A DNA stretch of 64,000 nucleotides from Paracoccus albicereus (GCF_024359525.1 NZ_JAKZEU010000005.1:1-64000); one strand, 5' to 3'; shown: positions 25,967-35,758, counted from the stretch's first letter. Numbers and translations: made by a program. Notes: generated by a model not told the origin, from the sequence alone.

Positions 25967-25997
25967 GATATGCAACCTCCACCAACTAGAGCTTCAA
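25967..25997 (-). promoter_or_regulatory. MerR-type promoter/operator for the L,D-transpeptidase
   Basis: On the minus strand TTGAAG (25997-25992) and CATATC (25972-25967) are separated by 19 bases. The first half of the spacer, CTCTAG, is identical to that of the ATPase promoter. It is the fourth such element in the window and lies next to the left edge of the prophage. Confidence 0.75.
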
Positions 25998-26059
25998 GGC
26001 ATTTCTTTCCGCTAGCGCCGCACAGGTCAAAGGGGCGTGTGCAATCCCGTTGTTGCCGC

Positions 26060-27136
26060 TCAGCCGATCTTCGCGCCCCAGAACGAGGTGTGGTCAGCCG
26101 CGAAGTAGCCGTCCGCGACCCGGAAATACCCCTGCAACTCGACGGTGTCGCCCGCAGTGAGCGGGACCATGGTCTGCAGCCAGATCGCGGTGGCTAGCGA
26201 GACATGGGTGGCGGAGATTTCGCCGAGGGAGCCGCGGATTTCCGTCGTGCCGTTCAGCACGAGCCGCCCGCGCATGCGGGCCGTGGCGCTGGCGTTGATC
26301 TTGTAAAGCAGCGTCGCGCCGAAGAGGTAGGTGCCATCCGAAGGCGCCACGAAATGGTTGTTCGCGGCGTCGAACGCCCCCTGATCGTTATAGTCGGTGT
26401 TGTTCAGGCCGATCTTCGTCCAGGTTCCTACGCCGACATAGTTGTCGTAGTTGGTGTACGCCTTGAACCGCGGCAGCCGGGGCTGATCGACGATGCCGTT
26501 CGCGTTGTCGACGCTCAGCCCGTCGAAGAAGGTGCTGCCGTCGGCGGAGACGGCGAGCCGGAAACTGTCCGAGCCGAACAGCCCCACCAGCGCCTTGGTC
26601 ACGAAGCCGGTCTGCAGCGTCAGGCCGAGATCGTCGCCCGCAGCCTCCTTGTTCATGGTGTAGAACAGATCGCCGGTGCCGCCCTCGGCCAAGGTCTTCG
26701 CGGTCCAGAGCGCCGCGTTCAGCTTGGCCGAGAACGGATTCGACGCATCGGCCGTCGTGCCGAGTCCCAGCAGCGCAAGGTTCTGCAGCGCGGCCGGCGT
26801 GGTTCCTACCCAACCTGACCCGTCATAGACCAGCAGCAGCCCCTCGTCCTCGACCCACGCCCGCCAGCCGGTCCGTGGGGGCAGGCGGAGCCAGGCGCCA
26901 TCGGTCCAGAGTGCGACGTTTAGGTCCCAGCTGGCCCAGTCGCCTGTCGCGCCCGAGCCGACGATGTAGCGGTCGCCGTCGGCGGGGCTCGCAGGGGGTG
27001 CTGCCAGGTCCCGATCGATAACAGAGAGCTGAACGAGCCCGTCGAGGATCCGCAGCGCCTCGTTGTGGGTGACGTGCTTCTGGGCCTGCGCCGCCAGGAT
27101 ATGGGGCAGCAGGAGATGGGTGGTGGCGTCGGACAT
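26060..27136 (-). CDS. DUF2793 tail-associated protein
   Basis: A 358-residue protein whose first part matches DUF2793: HLLLPHILAAQAQKHVTHNE then ALRILDGLVQLSVIDRDLA, PADGDRYIVG and WRAWVEDEGLLLVYDG. DUF2793 proteins belong to tail fibres or tail tips of gene transfer agents and related phages. The C-terminal part is probably the receptor- or sugar-binding region. It is the last late gene of the prophage, downstream of the large baseplate protein. Confidence 0.85.
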   Translation of the reverse strand: MSDATTHLLLPHILAAQAQKHVTHNEALRILDGLVQLSVIDRDLAAPPASPADGDRYIVGSGATGDWASWDLNVALWTDGAWLRLPPRTGWRAWVEDEGLLLVYDGSGWVGTTPAALQNLALLGLGTTADASNPFSAKLNAALWTAKTLAEGGTGDLFYTMNKEAAGDDLGLTLQTGFVTKALVGLFGSDSFRLAVSADGSTFFDGLSVDNANGIVDQPRLPRFKAYTNYDNYVGVGTWTKIGLNNTDYNDQGAFDAANNHFVAPSDGTYLFGATLLYKINASATARMRGRLVLNGTTEIRGSLGEISATHVSLATAIWLQTMVPLTAGDTVELQGYFRVADGYFAADHTSFWGAKIG

Positions 27137-27146
27137 GGGTTGGCTT

Positions 27147-30100
27147 TCAGAACGTGAGCGTGACAGTTTTCGGCGCGCCCCGCCCGACGAGGGCGGAGAG
27201 CTGGTAGATGCGGATGTTGACGGTGTCGCCGGGGGCGAGCGGCGCGCCCCAGTCGGCGCTCTGCTGGGCGGCGGTGTAGACGGCGCTGGTGGTGGCCGCG
27301 CTCAGCACCCGCTTCACGGCCGCGCCGTCGAGGATCTCGACCTCGTAGGTTTCCAGTTCCTCCGCCAGCGGCACCTCCAGCCCGCCCCAGCTGTCGGCGG
27401 AAAGAGCGCGGGACCGGCGCGTCCAGCGGATGGTCAGATCGCCGGGCGTGCGTGGGCGACGCCACGGCTGCTCGACATGGGCGACAGAGAAGGGCCGCAG
27501 TCCCGCGCCCGCGGGGGTAAAGGTCTGCGCCACATAGGTCTCGTCGCTGACCGGGCGGCTGGCCGGGCCGATGCGCCAGTTCCACGGGATGCCAAGATCG
27601 GCCTCGGCGATCGGCAGCGACGCGAGGCTGTCGTCCAGCACCACCACCCGCGCGCCGGCGGGCGCCGGGTTGCCCATGGCACCTTCCGTGCCGCGCTGTC
27701 CGCGCAGAAGCCGGGTGAGCCGATATCGACCGGGCGCGAGCAGCTCGGCCGCGCCGGCCTGCACGATCTCCCAGACCCCAGGCGCGCTCTCGATGGCAAG
27801 CGCGTTGGCGCCCCCGAACAGGGTCAGGTCGGTGACGCTTTCCAACGTGCCGGTGAGCAGATCGACCACAAGCGCATTTCCGAAATCGAAGCGCGAGGTG
27901 GGGCCCGCGTAGAAGTCGGAGACCAGCTGGCCAATCCGGGCGCGACTGCCGAACGTCGTCAGCAGCTCGAAGCCATCGGTCGAAGGACTGCGGAACACCG
28001 CAATCTCGCCGGGCCAGGGAACCGCATGCGCGACGACCATCGGCCGATGCGCGGGCTGGTCCTCGGTCAGCTGCGGCAGGTCCATCAGCACCGCGTCCGG
28101 CGCGCCGAACACCACGGCGCGCGTCAGCGACGCCGCGCGGGGATCGCCGGGCGGCAGGTCGTAGGTCGCGCGATCCTGGCGGACCGCCTCGATGCCGCGA
28201 GCCTCCGCGTCGGCGATGGAGACGAGCCGCAGGTCGACCAGCCGCCCGTCATGGGCGAGCCGGATCGGGTCCGCCGGATCGAGCGCGAGCCGCGAGGGCG
28301 GCAGACGGAATGCCGCCGTCTCGCGCCCCACCCACGCCTCCATCAGCGCGCGGCGGCAGCGCCGCTCGGCTTCCTCGGGCGGCACCGCCATCGGGAAGCT
28401 CTCCGAGGCGATCCGTGTCGTGTCGACGGTGATGCGCCGCGCCTCGACGAGGGCCGCGTCGTAATCCTCGTCGGCGCGGGCGACCTGCCACTTCAGCGCC
28501 TGCGGCAGTTCGGTCTCCTGGCCGCGGGTCAGTTCCAGCACGTCGCCCTCGCGGGCAGCGACGAGATCGTCGAGCCCGAGGGTGGCGACGGAGGCCCGGC
28601 TGCGCATCACGAAGCGGATCACGCCCTCGGTCTCCACCGCGTCGAAGCCGAAATGCCGCGACAGCGTGGTGATCGAGGCGCGCGGGCTTTCCAGCGCCGT
28701 GATGGCGTAGCCCTCGACCGCGCCCCAGAGGCCGGTGACGTCGATCCGGGACTCGGGCAGCCCGGCGCGCAGGCAGAGGTGGCGGACGAGCGCGGCCAGC
28801 GACACCGCGCCGAGCCGTCCCGTCAACCAGTGGCCGAGCCGCCAGTTCGCGCCGTCGGTCCAGACGTCGGTCAGCGCCGGGAAGAACGGATAGGGTCGCG
28901 CGTCCCAGGTCCAGGCGGCGCACTCGGGGACGTGCACCATCCGGCCACCGTAGACCGAGGACAGTGGGTTGTTCGCGGCCTCGCCCCACCAGAGATATGT
29001 CGCCTCGAGATAGGCGCGCTGGATGGCATCATCGCGCCGGCCCCGCGAGAAATGTGGCGTGAAGCTTTCGGACGACTTCGGGTCGAAGAAGACGTTCGGC
29101 TGGTTGGTGCCCCGGTCGATGGCGGGGCAGCCGAGCTCGGTGAACCAGATCGGCTTGGACTGCGGCACCCATGCCGTCGGCGTGCCGCTCTCCGCCCCGC
29201 CGGGGCGGTTGTAATGCGGGTTCGACCACCAGGCGCGCAGATCCTTGTAGCGGAACACCCACGGCTTGGCCGCCGCGCCGTCCGTGATCGGCGTCCGGAT
29301 CTGCGCCGACCGGTCTGCCGCGCTGGCGTAGAACCAGTCGAAGCCTTCACCGCCCGCGATGTTCGCCTGCAGGTAGGCCCGGTCGTAGATCGCGGGCCAG
29401 CCCTGCAAGGCATCGGCATGCTCGAAGCCGTCGCGCCAGTCTGATAGCGGCATGTAGTTGTCGATTCCGACGAAATCGATCTCCGGATCGGCCCAGAGCG
29501 GATCGAGGTGGAAGAATACATCGCCCGAGCCGTCACCCGGCTGGTGACCGAAATACTCCGACCAGTCCGCCGCGTATCCGATCTTGGTGTCGGACCCGAG
29601 GATCGAGCGCACATCGCCGAGGAGGTCCCGATACGCCTGCACCGCCGGATAGGTGCTGACGCCCGAACGGATCGTCGTCAGCCCCGGCATCTCCGTGCCG
29701 ATCAGGAAGGCATCGACGCCGCCAGCCGCCGCGCAGAGAAGGGCGTAGTGCAGCACCATGCGCCGCAGACCCCAGTCGCCGGGCGCGCCGGTCCACGAAA
29801 CCGACTGACCCGAGACGCTGAAGCTGGCGGGCGTGGCCGCACCGAACAGCGCCGCGACCTGGCTTGCGGCCGTGGCGGTCTTGTCCACGGTCCCGGCGAA
29901 GCCCGCAGCTGGAGAACAGGTGATCCGCCCCCGCCAGGGAAAAGCAGGCTGGCCCGTCTCGGCGGCGTTGTCGGAATACGGGTTCGGCAGCGTGTTGTCC
30001 GGGGGCACGTCCATCAGAATGAACGGGTAGAAGGTGACGCGAAGCCCGCGGGCCTTCATCTCCTGGATCGCCTGCACCACAGCGAAGTCGGCGGGCGTGC

Positions 30101-31112
30101 CGCCATAGACCGGGCGGTCCTGATCGTCACGGCTGACGAGGAAGGCGCTGGCCCGGCTGACGCCGTTCACCGACCAACTGGTGGGCGTGGTGGATTTGGC
30201 CGACACCTCGACGCCCGGCCGCACCTTGCAGGACCCCGCGCGCAGATCGTCGCCCAACCACGCCACCACGAGGCTGACGCTCTCGACCGCAGGGGCCATC
30301 GCCTGCAGCCGGTCGAGCGCCTCCACCATGTCGGTGGAGTCGGCCAGCGCGTTCAGGTTCTCGGGCACCGTCGCGCCGCCGTCGGTCTTGCGGATCGCCT
30401 GCGTCGCGTAGGTGAACTCGCCCGAGGCGGGGATCATGGTGACGGCGCGGGTCAGCCCCTCGGCGGTGTCGGGATCGGCGAGCGGGCGGAACACCTCGAA
30501 GGACAGCTGAGGTAGCCGGTTGCCGTAGGTCGAGAGGGCCAGTTCCTCGAAGACGACATAGGCGGTGCCGCGATAGGCAGGCGTGTTGGCCGCGCCCATC
30601 CTGGCCGCGATGAACGGATCCGCCGTCTGCGCCTCGTCGCCGGGATACCAGCGCCAGGTGACGCCGGAGAGGCCCATCGGCTTGCCGTCGGCCCAGATGC
30701 GCCCGATCCCGGTGATCGGCCCCTCGCACAAGGCCACCGCGAAGCTGGCATAGTACAGATACTCGGTGGTCTTGACCTTGCCGCCCCCACCGCCCTTGCC
30801 GCCGCCCTGCGTGGTGGTCTTGGTCTCCTCGCGGAAATCGGTCGCCCAGATGATGTTGCCGCCCATCCGCATCCGGCCATGGAGCCGCGGGATCACCGCG
30901 CCCTCGGTGGCCGAGGTGATGCGCAGGGTGTCGAGCCGCGCGCCCTCAATGCGCTGCGTGGGCGCCAGCGACGAGATGATCCAGCTGTCGACCACCGAGC
31001 CGATGCTGGAGCCGATGAAGCCGCCGATGGTCGCGGCGCTGACGCCGAGGATCGCGCCGCCGATGCTGCCCCCAATGGCAGTGCCAGCGGCACCGAGGAC
31101 GAGAGTGGCCAT
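27147..31112 (-). CDS. GTA-like multidomain baseplate protein (TIM-barrel host-specificity protein)
   Basis: At 1321 residues this is the largest tail protein. The N-terminal glycine/alanine-rich segment and WATDFREET... region are typical of GTA host-specificity (baseplate hub, 'megatron') proteins. A TIM-barrel-like glycoside-hydrolase domain lies around residues 400-760, including VDAFLIGTEMPGLTTIR, IGYAADWSEYFGH, DFVGIDNYMPLSDWRDG and IWFTELGCPAIDRG. Tail-tip beta domains follow. These proteins form the central hub and may degrade surface sugars or peptidoglycan. It lies nine bases after the NlpC/P60 peptidase gene, the standard GTA order. Confidence 0.93.
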   Translation of the reverse strand: MATLVLGAAGTAIGGSIGGAILGVSAATIGGFIGSSIGSVVDSWIISSLAPTQRIEGARLDTLRITSATEGAVIPRLHGRMRMGGNIIWATDFREETKTTTQGGGKGGGGGKVKTTEYLYYASFAVALCEGPITGIGRIWADGKPMGLSGVTWRWYPGDEAQTADPFIAARMGAANTPAYRGTAYVVFEELALSTYGNRLPQLSFEVFRPLADPDTAEGLTRAVTMIPASGEFTYATQAIRKTDGGATVPENLNALADSTDMVEALDRLQAMAPAVESVSLVVAWLGDDLRAGSCKVRPGVEVSAKSTTPTSWSVNGVSRASAFLVSRDDQDRPVYGGTPADFAVVQAIQEMKARGLRVTFYPFILMDVPPDNTLPNPYSDNAAETGQPAFPWRGRITCSPAAGFAGTVDKTATAASQVAALFGAATPASFSVSGQSVSWTGAPGDWGLRRMVLHYALLCAAAGGVDAFLIGTEMPGLTTIRSGVSTYPAVQAYRDLLGDVRSILGSDTKIGYAADWSEYFGHQPGDGSGDVFFHLDPLWADPEIDFVGIDNYMPLSDWRDGFEHADALQGWPAIYDRAYLQANIAGGEGFDWFYASAADRSAQIRTPITDGAAAKPWVFRYKDLRAWWSNPHYNRPGGAESGTPTAWVPQSKPIWFTELGCPAIDRGTNQPNVFFDPKSSESFTPHFSRGRRDDAIQRAYLEATYLWWGEAANNPLSSVYGGRMVHVPECAAWTWDARPYPFFPALTDVWTDGANWRLGHWLTGRLGAVSLAALVRHLCLRAGLPESRIDVTGLWGAVEGYAITALESPRASITTLSRHFGFDAVETEGVIRFVMRSRASVATLGLDDLVAAREGDVLELTRGQETELPQALKWQVARADEDYDAALVEARRITVDTTRIASESFPMAVPPEEAERRCRRALMEAWVGRETAAFRLPPSRLALDPADPIRLAHDGRLVDLRLVSIADAEARGIEAVRQDRATYDLPPGDPRAASLTRAVVFGAPDAVLMDLPQLTEDQPAHRPMVVAHAVPWPGEIAVFRSPSTDGFELLTTFGSRARIGQLVSDFYAGPTSRFDFGNALVVDLLTGTLESVTDLTLFGGANALAIESAPGVWEIVQAGAAELLAPGRYRLTRLLRGQRGTEGAMGNPAPAGARVVVLDDSLASLPIAEADLGIPWNWRIGPASRPVSDETYVAQTFTPAGAGLRPFSVAHVEQPWRRPRTPGDLTIRWTRRSRALSADSWGGLEVPLAEELETYEVEILDGAAVKRVLSAATTSAVYTAAQQSADWGAPLAPGDTVNIRIYQLSALVGRGAPKTVTLTF

Positions 31113-31121
31113 GTCAGGGTC

Positions 31122-31553
31122 TCAGCGTTGCGGGAACAGGAAGGCGAAGGCGATGCGCCGCCGCCAGGCGTTGGTGAGCGGTTCCTCGATCACGCCGAGC
31201 CGCTCATAGGCGTGGATGAAGGAGCCGGAACCGGTGACGATCCCGACATGCTTGGCGATGGCGCGGGGCTTCATGCGGAACAGGAGCAGCGCGCCGGGAC
31301 CGGCCACCGCCGCTTCCACCTCGATCATCATGCGCCGCGCGCCCTCGGCCAGCACCTCGCGCGGTCCGGTCTCGCCCCAGTCCCGACTGTAGGGCGGGAT
31401 CGGGAACGGCTCGGGACCGACGACCTCGCGCCAGACTCCCCGGGCGAGCCCGAGGCAATCGCAGCCGACGCCGCGCAGGCTGGCCTGATCGTGATACGGC
31501 GTGCCGAGCCAGAAGCGTGCGACGGCGACGACGCGCGTCGGATCGGCGTTCAT
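31122..31553 (-). CDS. NlpC/P60 tail-tip peptidase
   Basis: A 143-residue cysteine peptidase of the type found in GTA tails. The nucleophile lies in GVGCDCLGLARG and the histidine in KHVGIVTGSGSFIHAY. It is presumed to open peptidoglycan during DNA entry. It overlaps the DUF2163 gene by ATGA, as in gene-transfer-agent clusters. Confidence 0.93.
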   Translation of the reverse strand: MNADPTRVVAVARFWLGTPYHDQASLRGVGCDCLGLARGVWREVVGPEPFPIPPYSRDWGETGPREVLAEGARRMMIEVEAAVAGPGALLLFRMKPRAIAKHVGIVTGSGSFIHAYERLGVIEEPLTNAWRRRIAFAFLFPQR

Positions 31554-32434
31554 AGCACAGACCCTTCGTGGCCGCCGTCCTTCGTGGCGTAGCGGAGGAC
31601 CGTGTCCTGCCCCGGGATGTGCGGGAAGCCGCGGAAGTTGGCGGTGTTGGCGAACTTCGCCCCGCAGGTCTCCATCCGCTTGTCGCAGCCCGCGCGGATG
31701 GTGAAGGCGTCGCCTTCGACGATAGCGCGCACCGGCGCTTCGAGCAGGGTCAGCACGGCGATGCCATCCGTGACGTCATGGCCCAGCACCTCGGCGCGCC
31801 GCCCCGCGTTCGCACCGCTCGTCCATTCGACTGTTCCGAAGGTGAACCAGCCGGACGCGAAGCCGCCGAGGCCAGAGGCGGTGAACGCTCGGTCGCGCAG
31901 CAGATCGATGACGGCGCCCGTTCCCTTGAAGGCGGGAGCCTCCAGATCGACGCCGCAGCGCGCATCGCCGAGCGCGGCATCGCAGGTTGCCTGGAAGGTC
32001 CGCCCCACCGTCTGGCCGAGGACATGCGCGAGCGAGCGGACCTCGGCGACGAAGGCCAGCCTCCCGCGCCGGATCTGGCCGATGGCCCCGCGCCGCATCA
32101 GCACGCGCTGGCCGGTATCGGCCCAGTTCGCGCGCCAGACCTCGACCTCGGCGTTGTCCCAGCGGCCGTCGAGAATGTCGGTCTCGGTGATGCGGTCGGA
32201 AGTCAGCACGCCTTCGGCGTCCTGCGCATCGACCGAGAGGTCCGAGCCGGAACGGACCTCGGAGGCCGTCAGGCCGCTCTCAGGCTCGAAGTCGGTCCCG
32301 TCGAAGCTCAGCGTCCGGTCGTGGTCGGTGAAGCCGAAACTCGTGCCGTCCGCGCGGGCGATCCGCCAGCACCAGGCAAGCGTCGTCGTGCCGTCGTCGA
32401 GATGGGCCTGCAGAGCGGGATCAAGGGTCTTCAT
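31550..32434 (-). CDS. DUF2163 tail protein
   Basis: A 294-residue protein matching DUF2163 of GTA-like tails: WCWRIARADGTSFGFTDHDR near the N-terminus and CDKRMETCGAKFANTANFRG near the C-terminus. Homologues form the distal tail/hub layer and bind an Fe-S or metal centre in some gene transfer agents; the cysteines here (CDAALGDARCGVD, GCDKRMETCG) would permit that. ATG 32434 overlaps the DUF2460 stop by four bases. Confidence 0.92.
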   Translation of the reverse strand: MKTLDPALQAHLDDGTTTLAWCWRIARADGTSFGFTDHDRTLSFDGTDFEPESGLTASEVRSGSDLSVDAQDAEGVLTSDRITETDILDGRWDNAEVEVWRANWADTGQRVLMRRGAIGQIRRGRLAFVAEVRSLAHVLGQTVGRTFQATCDAALGDARCGVDLEAPAFKGTGAVIDLLRDRAFTASGLGGFASGWFTFGTVEWTSGANAGRRAEVLGHDVTDGIAVLTLLEAPVRAIVEGDAFTIRAGCDKRMETCGAKFANTANFRGFPHIPGQDTVLRYATKDGGHEGSVL

Positions 32435-33057
32435 CGGCGCAGTTCCAGTAGCGGAATGGAGGTGATCGAGCCGAGCCGCTCGAGGTCGAGCGTCACGTCG
32501 AGCGCGTCGGTGTCGAAGCGGACTGGCACGTCGAAGGCGAAGCCCGCGGTGATTGCGACGCTGCCCGCAGGCGCGCTGTCGAAGGTCACGACGCCGGTCG
32601 TGGTATCGACTGACCAGCCGACTAACTGCTCCGCGCCATCGAGGGCGACGCGGACCGTACCGGCGACCGGCTTGGTGATCGTGCGCACCCATGTCTGGCT
32701 TCCCGAGGCGTAGCGTTTCACCAGCTGGAAGGCGGTCGTCGTGCCGTCACCGGCGCCGATTGCCTGGTCGGTCGGCCCCGGCGTCTGCGACGGCAGGCAG
32801 GACTTGTAATCCGCCCAGTCCTTGAAGCGGAATCCATACAGGCGGCCGTTGCGCGCCTCGAAGAAGGCTACGACCGCCGCCAGGTCGTCGGCGCGGCGGA
32901 TGCCGTAGGCGACGTCGTAGCGACGGCGGCTGTTGGCCCAGCTGGCGTTACGCTCCTCGTCGCCCGAGGCGAGCTCGACGATCTGGGTGCGCCGCTCCGG
33001 CCCGCCCCGCGCGCCGCGGCTGATGTTGTCGGGAAACCGGACCTCGTGAAACGCCAT
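32431..33057 (-). CDS. DUF2460 tail protein (TIGR02217-type)
   Basis: A 208-residue protein matching DUF2460, the distal-tail protein of GTA-like tails: FHEVRFPDNISRGARGGPER, RRYDVAYGIR and FRFKDWADYKS are diagnostic. It would join the tail tube to the hub. The ATG follows the tape-measure stop by three bases. Confidence 0.93.
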   Translation of the reverse strand: MAFHEVRFPDNISRGARGGPERRTQIVELASGDEERNASWANSRRRYDVAYGIRRADDLAAVVAFFEARNGRLYGFRFKDWADYKSCLPSQTPGPTDQAIGAGDGTTTAFQLVKRYASGSQTWVRTITKPVAGTVRVALDGAEQLVGWSVDTTTGVVTFDSAPAGSVAITAGFAFDVPVRFDTDALDVTLDLERLGSITSIPLLELRR

Positions 33058-33060
33058 GGC

Positions 33061-35475
33061 TCAGAGCCCTCTGCGGCCGAGCGAGACGGCGCGGGCGATG
33101 TCGGCCGCGACCTGCGTGCGCGATTGGCGGAAGCTCTCGGCGTCACGCGCCATGATGGTGATGCTGACGCCGCCCGCGCCGTAGACCTGTGTCTCGCGAC
33201 GCGAAAGAACCCGCTCGCCCCGCTGCAGGATGGCTGGCACCTCGTCGTGGCGCAGTCCGGCCATGCCGCCGCCATGCATGCGCGGCGCGGCGGCGAAGGC
33301 CGTGGCGGGCACCAAACGCGCGGGTCCTGCGGCCCCCACCATCCCGCCCGCATGCAGGACGTTGGCGAAGATGCCGCCTGCGCCGGAGAACACGCCGGAG
33401 AGCGCATTGGCGATCGGCCCGAGGATGAAGCGCCGCGCCGCGAGCTGGGCGAGATCGGCCAGCAGCGAGGTGACCAGGTCTCGGAAGTTCAGCTTCCCGG
33501 TCCTCACGAACTGGCCGACCGCGTTCTCCGCCGACTGGAAGGCGCCGACAAGGCTCTGGCCGATGTCGCCACCGATGTCGCGGGCCTTGCTGGCGTAATC
33601 CGACAGCGCCGCCGTGACCGCCTGCCACCCGGTGACGGCGGCCTCGGTCGCGGGCTCCGCTGCCGCAGCGGCAGCTCCGGCCGCCGCACCAGCATCCGTC
33701 GCGGCGCGCCCGGCATCGCCGAGCGCCGTCTCGAGCCGCTCGGCCGCTCCGGTGGCCTCGGCCAGCGCATCGGCGCCGTCCTCATCGGTGCCGCGCACCG
33801 CATCGCGCAGGGCCTGCCAGCTTTCGAGAGGCGCGCGGGCCCCTTCGGCCAGATCGCGCGCGGCGCCGCGATAGACATTCGCCGACTCGAGCGTACGGGC
33901 GGCCGCGTCCGTCAGTCCGAGATCGGGCGCGGTGAGCGGGTCGTCCTCGAAGGCGCGGTCGAACGCTGCCTGCGCCGCCGTCGTCGCAGCGCTGGCTGCG
34001 CCCTCGAAGCGGTTCTCGATCTCGCCGAGGTCGAGGTCGGGCACCAGCGAGATGCGGCGCTCGGAGCCGAGCGCTTCCAGCCCCTGGTTGATGCCGCCGA
34101 TGAAGCCGTTGATGCGCGAGACCACGCCGTTCAGCATCGCCTCGACGCCGTCGACGAGGCTGTTGGCCGCCTGGAATGCCAGATCGCCGATGGCGGCGGG
34201 CAGCAGACCCCAGATCGCCTTGATCGCCTCGTAGGCGCCCTCAAACGTGTTCGCGGCGGTGTTGCCGAACGCCACGACGCTCTCGATGGCGCTCTGCATT
34301 CCGGAGGCGGCGTCGGCCTTCAGGTCGAAGAACATCGCCGTGGCGGCGGCACCAGCCGCCGTCGCGCCCATGCGAATCCGCTCCCAAACCTCAACGGCGA
34401 GGTCCTTCAGGAGCGACATCGCCTCGCCAAAGCCCCCCACGCCGGAGACAAGCCGGGTGAACTGGTAGACGAGCTCGCCCGCGCCGACGATCAGGGCGCC
34501 GATGCCGGTGCGGATCAGCGCCCCACGCAGGACGACCAGCGCCGTGGCGAGGCCGCGAACTGACAGGGCCGCGGCGGCCATGCCGGCGACCCAGCGACCG
34601 GCGAGGAAGGCTGCGAAGGTGGCGGCATAGCTGGTCAGGCGGCCGATGTTGTCGAAGAGGCCGCGGATCGCGATGCCAAGCGGCCCGGTGCGGCTGGCGA
34701 CCGCCGCCATGGCGTCGGCAACGGCCTCCAGCGCGGGCGCTGCGGCGACCGCGAGCTGGTTTGACAGCCCGCGCCAGATCAACCCGAGCCGGGAGATCGC
34801 GTCGTTCGTCCGCTCGATCTGGTCGGCGTCCTGCTCCGAGACCACGACACCGAAAGCGAGAACGTCCTCCGTCGCCTGGCGCAGCGTCGCCGTGTCGATC
34901 CGGCTCATGGCGATGGAGCCTTCCTCGCCGAAGAGCTGCCCCGCCACGGCGGCGCGCTCTGCGGCGGGCACGAAGCTCTCGATGGCGGCGTTGATCGCAC
35001 CCACGCGCTGGTCCAGCGGCAGCGCAATCAGCTCGGTGGCCGAGAGCCCCAGCCGGTCCAGCGCGTCGGCGGCGGGACCGGTCCCGGCGGCCGCCTGGCT
35101 GAGACGGCGCGTCAGATCCTTGGTCGCCTGCTCGATGCCGGACATCGACACGCCCGCAAGTTCCCCCGCGCGCTCCAACGTCTGGATCGAGGCGACCGTG
35201 GTGCCGAGGGACTGCGCGAGTTTCGCCTGCGCATCGACCGTCTGCAGGCCGGAGCGAACCATCGCCACGCCTGCGGCGGCAGCGGCTGCCACGGCCGCGG
35301 CGGCTGCGACCCGGACCCGCCGCGAGAAGGCCGCGAGTCGGGCGTTCGCCGCCTCCATTTCGCGGCTTAGCCGTCCAAAGCCTCGCGAACCGGCTTCGCC
35401 GACACCTTCCAGCTCGGCCCGCACCTGTCGCCCGCCGACCGCAGCAAGGCGGACGCTGACGCGTTTCTCGGCCAT
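33061..35475 (-). CDS. Tail tape measure protein
   Basis: An 804-residue protein starting MAEKRVSVRLAAVGGRQVRA, with long alanine-rich helical stretches, a hydrophobic core (VRVAAAAAVAAAAAAGVAMV, GPLGIAIRGLFDNIGRL) and a glycine-rich C-terminus (ALSGVFSGAGGIFANVLHAG). Length, composition and position between the tail chaperone and the distal-tail genes identify it as the ruler that sets tail length. The vapBC cassette is inserted just upstream on the opposite strand. Confidence 0.88.
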   Translation of the reverse strand: MAEKRVSVRLAAVGGRQVRAELEGVGEAGSRGFGRLSREMEAANARLAAFSRRVRVAAAAAVAAAAAAGVAMVRSGLQTVDAQAKLAQSLGTTVASIQTLERAGELAGVSMSGIEQATKDLTRRLSQAAAGTGPAADALDRLGLSATELIALPLDQRVGAINAAIESFVPAAERAAVAGQLFGEEGSIAMSRIDTATLRQATEDVLAFGVVVSEQDADQIERTNDAISRLGLIWRGLSNQLAVAAAPALEAVADAMAAVASRTGPLGIAIRGLFDNIGRLTSYAATFAAFLAGRWVAGMAAAALSVRGLATALVVLRGALIRTGIGALIVGAGELVYQFTRLVSGVGGFGEAMSLLKDLAVEVWERIRMGATAAGAAATAMFFDLKADAASGMQSAIESVVAFGNTAANTFEGAYEAIKAIWGLLPAAIGDLAFQAANSLVDGVEAMLNGVVSRINGFIGGINQGLEALGSERRISLVPDLDLGEIENRFEGAASAATTAAQAAFDRAFEDDPLTAPDLGLTDAAARTLESANVYRGAARDLAEGARAPLESWQALRDAVRGTDEDGADALAEATGAAERLETALGDAGRAATDAGAAAGAAAAAAEPATEAAVTGWQAVTAALSDYASKARDIGGDIGQSLVGAFQSAENAVGQFVRTGKLNFRDLVTSLLADLAQLAARRFILGPIANALSGVFSGAGGIFANVLHAGGMVGAAGPARLVPATAFAAAPRMHGGGMAGLRHDEVPAILQRGERVLSRRETQVYGAGGVSITIMARDAESFRQSRTQVAADIARAVSLGRRGL

Positions 35476-35494
35476 CGGTCAGACTCCTTGCTTT

Positions 35495-35507
35495 CGCCGT
35501 ATCGGCG
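35495..35507. promoter_or_regulatory. Inverted repeat upstream of vapBC (putative operator)
   Basis: CGCCG-TAT-CGGCG is a perfect five-base inverted repeat in the short gap between the tape-measure start and vapB. Toxin-antitoxin operons normally repress themselves through a dyad near their promoter, so this is the natural candidate. Confidence 0.4.
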
Positions 35508-35545
35508 TCTTACGTTTATGCCATCGATCAAGTGAAGGTATGACC

Positions 35546-35758
35546 ATGGCCGAGACCGCGACCCTGTCCTCGAAGTTCCAGATCTCGATTCCCAAGGCGA
35601 TCCGGGCCGCCCAGCACTGGGAGGCCGGGCTGACCTTTGCCTTCATCCCGAAAGGCACGGGCGTCCTGCTTGTGCCGGTGCCCAAGCGGGAGGCGCTGAA
35701 GGGGCTCGCGCGCGGCGCGTCCGCCACCGATTATCGCGACCGGACGGATCGGTTCTGA
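35546..35758 (+). CDS. vapB: AbrB/VapB-type antitoxin
   Basis: A 70-residue swapped-hairpin DNA-binding antitoxin: AETATLSSKFQISIPKAIRA is the AbrB/MazE-like core, and the C-terminal tail (SATDYRDRTDRF) would thread through the toxin. ATG 35546 is chosen because GAAGG lies seven bases upstream; an ATG at 35540 is too close. Its stop overlaps the toxin start by one base (TGATG). Confidence 0.88.
   Translation: MAETATLSSKFQISIPKAIRAAQHWEAGLTFAFIPKGTGVLLVPVPKREALKGLARGASATDYRDRTDRF

Noticed and set aside
27063-29444. 793-codon open frame on the + strand across the baseplate gene
   Set aside because: It is antisense to a well-supported 1321-residue protein. Long antisense frames are expected in GC-rich coding DNA, and the translation is Arg/Gly/Ala-rich without any motif.
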